From: Pedobacter polysacchareus
GTDB taxonomy: Bacteria; Bacteroidota; Bacteroidia; Sphingobacteriales; Sphingobacteriaceae
Reading direction: 5' to 3'
Assembly (NCBI RefSeq): GCF_019802255.1
Contig: NZ_JAHYSS010000005.1
Location: forward strand, 372,001-436,000
DNA: 64,000 nt
Shown: one piece after another, positions 8,567 to 16,687 of the stretch
Layout: the number at the start of each line of letters is the position of its first letter
Position numbering within the stretch: position 1 is the first letter of the stretch
The notes under the pieces: generated by a model
Told to the model about the DNA's origin: nothing
Databases searched by the model: none
The model's input: the letters and a program-made list of their open reading frames with translations, nothing else
Position numbers and translations under genes: made by a program

Positions 8567-10006
8567 ATGAAAAATAGCCATTATGATTTAATCGTAGTTG
8601 GAACTGGTTTTGCGTCTAGTTTCTTCTTAAAGAAATACTTATCTAAGGTTAAATCCAATCAGAAAGTGCTGGTTTTAGAGCGTGGACATTTTTATCCTCA
8701 TGCAGAAAGACTAAAAGTAAAGAAAGGAGAGCATTCAGATTTTCAAAAGTATGAAGAGCCCTGGGAAGAAGCGATTGTCAATGTAAATACCAAGAAGAGA
8801 TGGCCGTTCACAACAGGTTATGGCGGCTGTTCTAACTGCTGGTGGGGCTGTACGCCTAGGTTTATGCCTTCAGATTTCAAGATGAAGAGTCTTTTTGGGA
8901 TTGGTGAAGACTGGCCAGTTGATTACGATGACCTCGATCCCTATTATTATGAAGCTGAGGAGCTGATGTCTATTTCGGGTCCGGAAGGAACTCCTTTTCC
9001 CCGGAAAGGTAAATATCCTTTGCCCCCGCATGAGTTTAGTATTGTCGACAAGATTTTACATAAAACCTATGGCAATCAATACATCAGTCAGCCTACAGCA
9101 AGGGCGAGCAGGGCTGTAAACGGTAGAAACCGATGCATGACCTCCAGTACCTGCGATATCTGTCCTGTAAATGCCAAATTTACGGTAGAAAATGCAAATC
9201 TGGGTGTTTACGAAGATAAGCGGGTAGAGTTGGTGTACGGCGCTCAGGTTTATAGTTTGGAAGTTCAGAATGATGTGGTTAAGAAGGTGCTATATCAACT
9301 AGACGGGAAAGAATACTCGGCCTCTGCGGAGGTCGTTGCATTAGGCGCAAATCCTTTTTTTAATACGAACATCCTATTGAATGCCGGGGACAAAAATCCG
9401 TTAACTGGAAGAGGATTTGGTGAGCAGCTTGGTATGCAGGTTTTGATTTACCTGGATGGAATGAAAAATGTTGGGGGAAGCACCTGGGTGAATGCCAATG
9501 GATATATGCTCTATGATGGAGCACATAGGAAAGACTTTGCCGCCTGCTTAATGGAAGTGAACAATGCACCGTATTACATCCGCATGGAGCGTGGAAAGTG
9601 GCTGAATATTGCCAGTTTCCGCTTGCTATTTGAAGACCTGCCACTCTATAATAATTACATCACCACTTCTGCAAATAAACTGATTCCTGAAGTCCATTTT
9701 ACAGAGCGTTCTTCGTATACGATGAAAGCAATTGAGAACATGAAGAAAACCCTTCCTGGAATTTTATCCTGCTTGCCGGTAGAAAAATTAAAATACCTGG
9801 ATCCCTTTCCAAATGAGGGACATATTATCGGTGGAACAAGAATGAGCAAAGATCCTAAGCTGGGTGTGGTGGATCAGCATTTAATCCACCATCAATATAG
9901 AAACCTATTTGTACTCGGCGCAGGAGCCTTTACCACATTTAGTGCTTCAAATCCTACATTAACCTTATCTGCACTATCTTTGTATGCAGCAGACCAAGCC
10001 TTTTAA
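8567..10006 (+). CDS. GMC-family dehydrogenase, second copy
   Basis: This 479-residue protein starts with an FAD-binding motif (YDLIVVGTGFASSFFLKKYL) and has the GMC features GYGGCSNCWWGC and a C-terminal GGTRMSKDPKLGVVD...NLFVLGAGAFTTFSASNPTLTLSALSL. Cysteines spaced C-x5-C-x2-C followed by PVNAKF in the middle resemble the Fe-S cluster segment of membrane-associated FAD sugar dehydrogenases. It is only distantly similar to the GMC protein at 2415-4112. It lies between a UbiA enzyme and a small signal-bearing protein with which it overlaps functionally (3-base gap). It might oxidise a lipid-linked pentose, analogous to the DprE1 step of arabinose-lipid synthesis, but this is only inference from context. 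Confidence 0.83.
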   Translation: MKNSHYDLIVVGTGFASSFFLKKYLSKVKSNQKVLVLERGHFYPHAERLKVKKGEHSDFQKYEEPWEEAIVNVNTKKRWPFTTGYGGCSNCWWGCTPRFMPSDFKMKSLFGIGEDWPVDYDDLDPYYYEAEELMSISGPEGTPFPRKGKYPLPPHEFSIVDKILHKTYGNQYISQPTARASRAVNGRNRCMTSSTCDICPVNAKFTVENANLGVYEDKRVELVYGAQVYSLEVQNDVVKKVLYQLDGKEYSASAEVVALGANPFFNTNILLNAGDKNPLTGRGFGEQLGMQVLIYLDGMKNVGGSTWVNANGYMLYDGAHRKDFAACLMEVNNAPYYIRMERGKWLNIASFRLLFEDLPLYNNYITTSANKLIPEVHFTERSSYTMKAIENMKKTLPGILSCLPVEKLKYLDPFPNEGHIIGGTRMSKDPKLGVVDQHLIHHQYRNLFVLGAGAFTTFSASNPTLTLSALSLYAADQAF

Positions 10007-10009
10007 GTC

Positions 10010-10441
10010 ATGAAGCGAAGGAAATTTTTATTGTTAACAGGCCTGGCCTCCGGAAGTATACTCATTCCTTCTACTTTGTATTTTGTGTCTCCAGGAGTAA
10101 AACAGTTTGCGGCCTTACTCATCGAACGTGAATTTAAGTATTTGAAGCTGGAACCTGGAAGTGTAACCCATTATGTGGATGATTATTTTGCCGCTGGAGG
10201 AAATAATATAATGGCCAGTTTAAGATGGAAAACAATGTTCTATCTCAACATGAATTGGGAGCAGTCAAATCTGATTTTTGAATTGATCAGGACATTTCTA
10301 CTGTCGAGTGATTTTTTTATCCATAAGACTGACGAAACCAGGGTTGTTCGGTATATAGGGCTCTATAATCCCTATAAAAGCCCGGTTCCAAATCCGTTTT
10401 CTTATTTACTTTATCCTCCTGATGAAATCGGAGAACCATGA
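10010..10441 (+). CDS. Small exported protein partnering a GMC dehydrogenase
   Basis: The family of this 143-residue protein is not recognised. It begins KRRKFLLLTGLASGSILIPS, a twin-arginine-like signal ending in a hydrophobic stretch, so export by Tat is likely. It starts 3 bases after a GMC dehydrogenase gene, the same arrangement in reverse order as the subunit-3/GMC pair at 1837-4112. It may therefore be a highly diverged small subunit that carries its GMC partner out of the cytoplasm. There are no cysteines to hold a cofactor in the mature part. It converges with the next gene, with 7 bases between stops. Confidence 0.7.
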   Translation: MKRRKFLLLTGLASGSILIPSTLYFVSPGVKQFAALLIEREFKYLKLEPGSVTHYVDDYFAAGGNNIMASLRWKTMFYLNMNWEQSNLIFELIRTFLLSSDFFIHKTDETRVVRYIGLYNPYKSPVPNPFSYLLYPPDEIGEP

Positions 10442-10448
10442 TCTGGAC

Positions 10449-11435
10449 CTATTTTGATAATAAAGACTTAAAATCTTTAATTGCGATGATGGTTTTCTGA
10501 GGGAAAAGCACCAGGTGAGCGAGTAATATAATCCAGGCATATGGTTGCACAAAGGCTGCGGAAACCAATAGTGCAAGGGGGAAAAATACCTGATAAAAAT
10601 CGGCCATTAAGATGTGAAAAGGACGGTTTTCCGGAGAAATAATGAGCACGGGAACATAATGCAGACGTTTTGAACGGATCACTGCAAGCACAATATAAAG
10701 CATCAAGAATAACACAGGTAGGAATAGCTGCAGCGAAAATAGCATGGCTGCAATTGCAGCAATCTCTACACAGAAAATGGTGATTTCTTTATTTCTGAAA
10801 CGATCAGGTAAGATGTTTACTGCATAAGTATTTAAACCAGCCTGAATGTCGTTTTTCCGATCATAGAACTGGTGCCAGAGAATCCCTCTGGAGCCATAGC
10901 ATAATGCCCAGACACCGGTACTCCAAAACCAAAGCCAGTCCATAGATTGTCCGGTCACATAACTAATGCTGCTCACCATTAATAGACTCGTAAAAATATG
11001 AGAGCCTGAAGCATCAGCCAGTACACCCCAGATCCCCCTGTTTTTTAACCTTACCGGACGGAAAGAATAAAGGCTGAAACTGATCCAGGGGATCAGGTAT
11101 AAAAAGATAGATAAACGATCTGGATACAAAAAATAACCGCATACGAAACCTGACAATAAGCAAATTACGGGAAAAACCCATCGGATTTCGGGACGTATGC
11201 CTACCATTCTATTGGCTTTTCCACTGGCGAGATCGGCCTCAATATCCGTCATATCATTGATGATACTTACATAAACAGCACCAATCACCAGAGCAAATAA
11301 TAGGAATAGCAATTGGGGGATAGCCATCATAAAAACACCTTCGGTTTTTAATGCAGTAGCATAACCAATAGCAAGTAATGGCGGTAGTTTATATTCCCAC
11401 CATTCTACAGACCTGATTATTTTAAAAAAACTCAA
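10449..11435 (-). CDS. UbiA-family prenyltransferase
   Basis: The 328-residue integral membrane protein has the first UbiA Asp motif in INDMTDIEADLASGKANRM, where N-D-x2-D-x3-D binds the Mg-diphosphate. The second motif lies in WHQFYDRKNDIQAGL. About eight hydrophobic helices surround them. Both motifs are intact, so it is probably a true prenyl-group transferase rather than the phosphoribosyl type. The acceptor is unknown. It is the last gene of a minus-strand run of GT4, GT2 and UbiA (13603 to 10449). Its association with glycosyltransferases suggests a prenylated lipid carrier or a prenylated glycolipid head group rather than quinone synthesis. Confidence 0.82.
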   Translation of the reverse strand: MSFFKIIRSVEWWEYKLPPLLAIGYATALKTEGVFMMAIPQLLFLLFALVIGAVYVSIINDMTDIEADLASGKANRMVGIRPEIRWVFPVICLLSGFVCGYFLYPDRLSIFLYLIPWISFSLYSFRPVRLKNRGIWGVLADASGSHIFTSLLMVSSISYVTGQSMDWLWFWSTGVWALCYGSRGILWHQFYDRKNDIQAGLNTYAVNILPDRFRNKEITIFCVEIAAIAAMLFSLQLFLPVLFLMLYIVLAVIRSKRLHYVPVLIISPENRPFHILMADFYQVFFPLALLVSAAFVQPYAWIILLAHLVLFPQKTIIAIKDFKSLLSK

Positions 11436-11454
11436 TAGCTGCTCTTTTAGGGGG

Positions 11455-12435
11455 TTAAATTTTTTTATTAAACTTCTCCGTTAAACTTTTCACTTTACTG
11501 CCAAGGCCCTTCATCATCACATTTGGGATGGTTCTCAAGGTAAAAGGAATATCAATTGCAAATGAGCGTTTCAATAAGCGGAAAGAATGGGGGATGTTGA
11601 ATTCCCGAATTAAGTTATGTTTGGACAATTCTACCAAACTAGCCATATACCTTCTTTGTAGGATTTTGAGTTCGTCTTTGTGAAGCAGGTGCTTAAACTT
11701 ATCTATTTTAATCTTTAAATCAGCGATGTATAGGAACTCCAGAATCTCGCTCCATTTTCTACCGTCAAAAATGTTGATCTCATCTACACGTTTTCTCCAT
11801 AAGCGATCCAGCGTATAAGCAGCTTTACATTTCTTCGTCAGGATCATTTCCAGGTACATACACCAATCATCTCCAATGTTTATTTGTTCATCCCAGCCTG
11901 AAACAATCGAAGATTTACGGATAACCACAGCGGAAGAAGGGGAAGGGCAGGCCTTCAGGAATAGATCTCTTAATTCCTTGTTACCGAGATCTGACCAATG
12001 GTTTTTGAGGTGCTGATGATATGGCTTTAAAAATGGGTCGCCGGATAAAAAATCCCAGCTGTCTCCAACTTTTACATCCTGATCCCAGTTTGCGAAAACG
12101 AAATCAAGATGGTCTGATTCCAGTTTCTCCACACATCTCTCCAGGAAATTTGGATACCAAATGTCATCTGAATCCAAAGAAGCCAGAATTGGGCCCTTTG
12201 CATTTTTTAAGCCTTTATTTCTTGCTGCGGCTTGTCCGCCGTTTTTCTGCCAATGGTATTCTACATCTGGGTATTTTTTGACAAGCTCAGCGGTGTCATC
12301 CGTTGATCCGTCGTCAATAACAATTACCTGAACATTTTTATAAGTTTGATTGAGGGCACTTTCAATAGCATCAGAGAGCTTATCTGCTCTATTAAATGTG
12401 GGGATAACAATCGAAACTAATGGGTTATAACTCAT
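11455..12435 (-). CDS. Glycosyltransferase family 2 protein
   Basis: The 326-residue protein starts with the canonical GT-A fold pattern VSIVIPTFNRADKLSDAI and has VIVIDDGSTDDTAELV, then the metal-binding DxD in ASLDSDDIWYPNFLE. The GDDWCMYLEMIL segment acts as the ED-like acceptor motif. It is an inverting, UDP- or dTDP-sugar-dependent transferase at the cytoplasmic membrane face. The start codon overlaps the end of the upstream GT4 gene by 11 bases, which indicates translational coupling. The C-terminal third is basic and amphipathic, typical for membrane association. Sugar specificity is not readable. Confidence 0.9.
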   Translation of the reverse strand: MSYNPLVSIVIPTFNRADKLSDAIESALNQTYKNVQVIVIDDGSTDDTAELVKKYPDVEYHWQKNGGQAAARNKGLKNAKGPILASLDSDDIWYPNFLERCVEKLESDHLDFVFANWDQDVKVGDSWDFLSGDPFLKPYHQHLKNHWSDLGNKELRDLFLKACPSPSSAVVIRKSSIVSGWDEQINIGDDWCMYLEMILTKKCKAAYTLDRLWRKRVDEINIFDGRKWSEILEFLYIADLKIKIDKFKHLLHKDELKILQRRYMASLVELSKHNLIREFNIPHSFRLLKRSFAIDIPFTLRTIPNVMMKGLGSKVKSLTEKFNKKI

Positions 12436-13603
12436 CTAGTAGGAAGTTTAGTTGATTCGCGAAATCCGTTTCCGGAGAAATTGGGAGGTGATTTGTTATA
12501 TGTAATGAAGCTGCTTTTCCTATTTCTGGCCATTGATCACGCAATTCCCAGGCGCGTTCCATAGCAGATTCAAAATCTTTTTCTGTGGCTTCAGCGATGA
12601 AACCATTTATACCGTCTTTAATGATATCGGCATTGCCGCCGGCATTACTGACAATAACCGTACGTCCAACGGACATGGCCTCAATCATTGACAATGGAAG
12701 GCCTTCACTTCTTGAAGGCAATAATAAGGCGTGATAATTCCTCCATAAGTTATCTATATCCTCATGAAAGCCATTGAACTCAACATTGTCGAGTGCTAAA
12801 AGCTGCGCCATTTCTTTAATGCCTTCTTCATCTAGTCCGGATCCGATAAAAGAAAGCATAATGGGTCTTTCCCTCCACTTCTTTTTATTCATAATCCTTA
12901 ATAAAATATCCTGGGCCTTATCAATGACAAATAGACGAGCTACACAAGCCAGTTTATATCCATTAACCGTATCTGGATGTGGTAAGATATGAACCTTAGT
13001 TTTTATAGGATTAAAGACAACAGTGCTGTTGTTCAAGCGTAATCCAAATTGTTCTTCAGTTAAAGTCTTATTGTGATTGGAAACAAAAAAGCATTGTTTT
13101 GCATGAAGCAGGGTTTGCTTCATATAGTCGCGGTCAGTAGGATAGGGCCAATAAAAATCAACTGCCTTCTGTGCAATAATTACATATGGTATGTTCAGCA
13201 GGTGACATTCATAAGCGTAAATCAGACCATCAAAATTAATTCCCTGCGCAACGATCACCAGGTTTGGCGGCTGTTTCTTCAATTGATCCCTGAACCGATC
13301 TAAACCTGCATTCTGTCTATAATTTTTAATGGTCGCTCTTTTAATCAGCTGTCCGATTTTTCTGTTGAATTGCTGGGGTAAAGAAAGGTCAGGCTCCAGC
13401 TCTATCAAATTGACCTGCTGCTGGATCAGTTTAACAAACTCAGGATGCGATCTGTTGATGCGGTTTTTATATAACCTCAGACGGGTACCTTCTTTTAACA
13501 TAGGGATACTTTTTGCCCAAAGTTCTTCACTTCCGCCCCAGTCGTCCATACAGCAGGTGATTATAGCTATTTCTTGATGATTTTTATTCTTCAATTTTTT
13601 CAA
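12425..13603 (-). CDS. Glycosyltransferase family 4 protein
   Basis: The 392-residue protein has a two-lobe GT-B layout. The C-terminal lobe holds KLACVARLFVIDKAQDILLRI, MLSFIGSGLDEEGIKEMAQ and the EX7E signature region SRSEGLPLSMIEAMSVGRTVIVSNAGGNADII, diagnostic of retaining GT4 enzymes. The N-terminal lobe opens IAIITCCMDDWGGSEELW, with the acceptor-side Gly-rich loop shifted to DDWGG. It is the first gene of a GT4-GT2-UbiA run and probably adds a hexose or hexosamine to a lipid-linked glycan. A poorly explained open frame ends at its start codon (13600-13923). Confidence 0.9.
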   Translation of the reverse strand: MKKLKNKNHQEIAIITCCMDDWGGSEELWAKSIPMLKEGTRLRLYKNRINRSHPEFVKLIQQQVNLIELEPDLSLPQQFNRKIGQLIKRATIKNYRQNAGLDRFRDQLKKQPPNLVIVAQGINFDGLIYAYECHLLNIPYVIIAQKAVDFYWPYPTDRDYMKQTLLHAKQCFFVSNHNKTLTEEQFGLRLNNSTVVFNPIKTKVHILPHPDTVNGYKLACVARLFVIDKAQDILLRIMNKKKWRERPIMLSFIGSGLDEEGIKEMAQLLALDNVEFNGFHEDIDNLWRNYHALLLPSRSEGLPLSMIEAMSVGRTVIVSNAGGNADIIKDGINGFIAEATEKDFESAMERAWELRDQWPEIGKAASLHITNHLPISPETDFANQLNFLLDEL

Positions 13604-13923
13604 ATTGCCTGTGATTTGAAGGTGTCAATATCAAACGAAGATTCCTTTACATTTTCGACATGATATCTGCCCCGTCTTAAGGCTAAAGATAGCGTTCCTT
13701 TCTCAATATAACAGGCTCTATTTACGTTTTTTAAGCACCGTATATTTACTGGAAAAGGACTCCGTATATGAAATTGGGTATTTCGAGAGATGAGCAAATC
13801 TAAAAAAAAGAAGCAGTTATTTAAAGGTTTCGGTATAAATTCTACAACTATATGTTTTCTTGTTGAATACTTTTTATGATGTTGTTCCTGATAATTTTTA
13901 GAATAAATAATTAACCTAGCTCC
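13600..13923 (-). pseudogene. Possible gene remnant or small unknown ORF upstream of the GT4 gene
   Basis: A minus-strand frame stays open for about 107 codons from 13923 down to a stop at 13600-13602, overlapping the GT4 start by 4 bases. No ATG is present; the first usable start is a TTG at 13797, giving 65 residues ending DTFKSQAI. The predicted peptide is basic with no recognised motif. The lack of a good start and the stop-start overlap suggest either the tail of a decayed upstream gene or a leader-region coincidence. The remainder of the 13604-13996 gap holds the presumed promoters of the two divergent genes and nothing else recognised. Confidence 0.25.
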
Positions 13924-13944
13924 TTAGGATTTAACTTATTTAAC

Positions 13945-13970
13945 TTTGTAGGCATAATTTTAGCTACTTG
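13945..13970 (+). promoter_or_regulatory. Possible Bacteroidota promoter for the glycoside hydrolase lipoprotein
   Basis: A TTTG at 13945-13948 and a TACTTG at 13965-13970 approximate the -33 TTTG and -7 TAnnTTTG boxes of Bacteroidota, with 16 bases between them. The spacing is a little short and the -7 box is incomplete. It lies 27 bases before the start codon at 13997. Confidence 0.25.
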
Positions 13971-13996
13971 TAGTATATTAGAGTAAACAAATTTGT

Positions 13997-15571
13997 ATGA
14001 GAAAAACTTACCTATTAATCAGTAGCGTATTATTAATCTTCCTGAGCTCTCTGGCAGGTTGTACGCAAGATAAAAAATCACCTGGAGAAATAAAGCCGCT
14101 CAGAAATAAGCAGGTAAAGATCAAGGATATGTTTGGCATAAATGGTTTCGAATGGGACTTTTATGAGAACCACAATAATTTTGATTCCGCGAAATATAAC
14201 CTGATTCGCAATTTCAGTGGCTTTAGGCATTTCCTGGATTGGGAGCGTATAGAACCGCAGAAAGGTGTTTACAGATTTAACCATAAACCAGAAGGTGGCT
14301 GGAGTTACGATGAGATTTATGAGAACTGCTATCGTGATAGCATAACGGTACTGGTTGATTTGCAGGTGACGCCAAGCTGGCTGGTCAGCACTTACCCTGA
14401 GAATCAAAGACAAAGAGATCTGAGTCCGGTTCCATACGGTGCAAAAAGAGATTCACCTAAATCTTACATCGACATTGCCAGAGCAGGTTTTCAGCTTGCC
14501 GCAAGATATGGACGCAATAAAAATATTGACCATAAACTCATTCTTGTTCCGAAAGAAGGAGCTGCACCGGTGCTTGGTCTTGGCTATGTGAAATATCTGG
14601 AAAGCAGTAATGAACCTGATAAATGGTGGAGAGGAAAAGATGCACAGCAGAGCCCTGAAGAATTTGCAGCACAATTATCTGCATTTTATGATGGTCACAA
14701 AGGAACGCTTGGTCCAGGCATTGGTGTAAAAACAGCTGACCCTACGATGATGGTTGTGATGGGAGGCATTGCAAAACCGAATGTTGAATTTGTGAAAGGA
14801 ATGGTAGAATGGTGCAGGAAACATAGAGGACTTAAAAAAGATGGTCAGGTGGATTTATGTTTCGACGTAGTCAATTACCATATGTACTCCAATGATTATA
14901 CCGGATGGTTTGCCAAATTCAGAAGCAAGGGCAGGGGTGTTGCACCAGAAACCAACGACATGACAGAGATTGCAAATTCCTTTACCAATTATACAGCAGC
15001 AGAGCTGGGTGATATACCGGTATGGTCTACAGAGACAGGGTACGACTTAAGCTCAAGAAGTGCGCAGCGTGCGGTTGCAGTAGGAAGCAAGTCTAAAGAA
15101 ATTACTCAGGCCGATTGGATTTTGAGATTGGCTCTGTTATATGCAAGAGTTGGACTAGAGAAGGTTTTCTTCTATCAACTATATGATAACAATGAACCTG
15201 GACAAGATGATGGTGGCCCTTTTGGTTTTTCCGGCTTAGTAGATAAAAATAAACGCAGACCAGCTGCGGATTACATTCACCAGGTGACCAAATTGATGGG
15301 TGACTACTATTACCTGAATACGATCAATAAAGACCCAATAGTAGACGTATACCAATACGGAAAGAAGAGAATGTATGTTTTGGTTGTTCCAGACGAGTCT
15401 GATCGTAAAGAGAAGTATACATTGGATTTGGGTGCTGCTAAAAAAGCACTCATTTATACACTTCAACCTGGAAAGGATGCCATGTCTGTAAAAGAAGTGA
15501 CTGCTCCTGGCGGTATTTTAGAGATAGAAGTTTCGGAAACGCCAACTTTTGTGGAAGCTAAACCGCAATAG
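13997..15571 (+). CDS. Lipoprotein glycoside hydrolase (TIM-barrel, clan-A type)
   Basis: The 524-residue protein has a lipoprotein signal peptide with lipobox LAGC (lipidated Cys22). The body looks like a (beta/alpha)8 hydrolase: GFRHFLDWERIEPQKGVYRF near the start, a candidate acid/base in ESSNEPDKWW (Glu206), and a candidate nucleophile in PVWSTETGYD (Glu346). The spacing and both Glu contexts are typical of retaining clan-A enzymes such as GH5 or GH39; the exact family is uncertain. A small beta-sandwich-like tail follows. It would sit on the periplasmic or outer-membrane surface and may trim the polysaccharide built by the neighbouring glycosyltransferases. It is transcribed alone and ends at a strong bidirectional terminator. 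Confidence 0.75.
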   Translation: MRKTYLLISSVLLIFLSSLAGCTQDKKSPGEIKPLRNKQVKIKDMFGINGFEWDFYENHNNFDSAKYNLIRNFSGFRHFLDWERIEPQKGVYRFNHKPEGGWSYDEIYENCYRDSITVLVDLQVTPSWLVSTYPENQRQRDLSPVPYGAKRDSPKSYIDIARAGFQLAARYGRNKNIDHKLILVPKEGAAPVLGLGYVKYLESSNEPDKWWRGKDAQQSPEEFAAQLSAFYDGHKGTLGPGIGVKTADPTMMVVMGGIAKPNVEFVKGMVEWCRKHRGLKKDGQVDLCFDVVNYHMYSNDYTGWFAKFRSKGRGVAPETNDMTEIANSFTNYTAAELGDIPVWSTETGYDLSSRSAQRAVAVGSKSKEITQADWILRLALLYARVGLEKVFFYQLYDNNEPGQDDGGPFGFSGLVDKNKRRPAADYIHQVTKLMGDYYYLNTINKDPIVDVYQYGKKRMYVLVVPDESDRKEKYTLDLGAAKKALIYTLQPGKDAMSVKEVTAPGGILEIEVSETPTFVEAKPQ

Positions 15572-15589
15572 TTCTTTTTTGAACGCATT

Positions 15590-15644
15590 AAAGCCTAATA
15601 ATTTAACCAGCTCTGAACAGATGACCGTTAAATTATTAGGCTTT
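15590..15644. terminator. Bidirectional intrinsic terminator
   Basis: A perfect 18-base inverted repeat (15590-15607 and 15627-15644) begins AAAGCCTAATAATTTAAC and encloses a 19-base loop. It is followed by T on the plus strand and by T-rich sequence on the minus strand. It sits between convergent genes ending at 15571 and 15636. The right arm overlaps the last three codons of the minus-strand gene. Confidence 0.85.
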
Positions 15645-16661
15645 TTGCTGTAATTGATATTGGTATGCAGCCAGGGCTTCCAGGCAAAATCCTGTAGTCA
15701 TCTCTTCGGATCCATAGCACAACCTTTTTTTAGGACCACCATAATAAACTGCCCATCTTGACCAGCATCCAGAAGGTTTTTGCTGCTGAATTAAATATTG
15801 GACAGCGGCTTCCATCTCGGATGTGTTTATTCCGCATTGAAGTAGGGTGCTGATGCTTAATGCGGTATCCAAAATACTCTCGCCGAAAGATCCATTCGGT
15901 TTTGAGGTTTTTAAGATGCGCTGAACGATTTTATCTACTGCAGGTTTCAATTGATGTATGCCTGCCTTATAGGTTCTCGAGAAAAAGTAATAAATAGTGA
16001 AAGGGTTACGATACCAAAGATCGCAGTCTCCTTCTTTTTCCTGATCGATGATGTCCAGCATATAATCGATAATGGGGGCAGTTTCAGGGCGGTAACCGAA
16101 ATAAAATAATGCGTTCGCGTTTACGGCAGCGTCAATATCATATCTTCCCGCCTCAGTGTTTCTCCAAAATAAGAAAGTCGAAATCGGATGTTTAAAAGCC
16201 CTTAAATTGAGCATCCAAAAATCCTTAATGGGTACCAGACTTGGGCGAAGGGTAAACCAGGTGTAAAATAGTCCTGAAGCATGCCTGTTGGCTAGCATAA
16301 TTGCCTCATTCTGAGGATCAGCTTTCCCCAAAGCTTGCAGTACCTTTGAAGCGCATGCCGTGCTGTCTACATCGGGTGGACAAATGGGAAACAGCGGATT
16401 TAGGATAGTGAAATTGTTCCATACTCCGCCCCGCATTTTTTGATATTGTAAAAATGCAGCGCCCATTTCCAGCATCTCCTTCACTTTAGGATCTTGCTGC
16501 AACTGGAGGATTGAGTACATAATCAGGGAGGTAGGAAAAACATTGCTGTGTGGGATACACTGCTTCATTTCATCCTCGTCAGAGATGTAACAGCAAAATT
16601 CCCCATGGGGATATTGATGTTCATAAAGATAGTTGATCCCTTTTAAAATAGCTTGATCCAT
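15636..16661 (-). CDS. Prenyltransferase/squalene-oxidase-repeat protein (alpha-alpha barrel)
   Basis: The 341-residue protein is built of repeated helical units with conserved small-Trp/Gly blocks: MRGGVWNNF, PNGSFGESILDTALSISTLL and KPSGCWSRWAVYYGG. These match the repeats shared by class II terpene cyclases and protein prenyltransferase beta subunits. A PPDVDSTACASKVLQAL segment resembles the DxDxTA acid motif of class II cyclases (usually DxDD), with Ser replacing the last Asp. The length is about half that of a full squalene-hopene cyclase, so it is one alpha-alpha barrel domain. It is the last gene of the ABC exporter run. Whether it cyclises a terpenoid or only binds a lipid is open. 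Confidence 0.65.
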   Translation of the reverse strand: MDQAILKGINYLYEHQYPHGEFCCYISDEDEMKQCIPHSNVFPTSLIMYSILQLQQDPKVKEMLEMGAAFLQYQKMRGGVWNNFTILNPLFPICPPDVDSTACASKVLQALGKADPQNEAIMLANRHASGLFYTWFTLRPSLVPIKDFWMLNLRAFKHPISTFLFWRNTEAGRYDIDAAVNANALFYFGYRPETAPIIDYMLDIIDQEKEGDCDLWYRNPFTIYYFFSRTYKAGIHQLKPAVDKIVQRILKTSKPNGSFGESILDTALSISTLLQCGINTSEMEAAVQYLIQQQKPSGCWSRWAVYYGGPKKRLCYGSEEMTTGFCLEALAAYQYQLQQKA

Positions 16662-16687
16662 AATCGCTGATGAATTTTATCTGTTGT

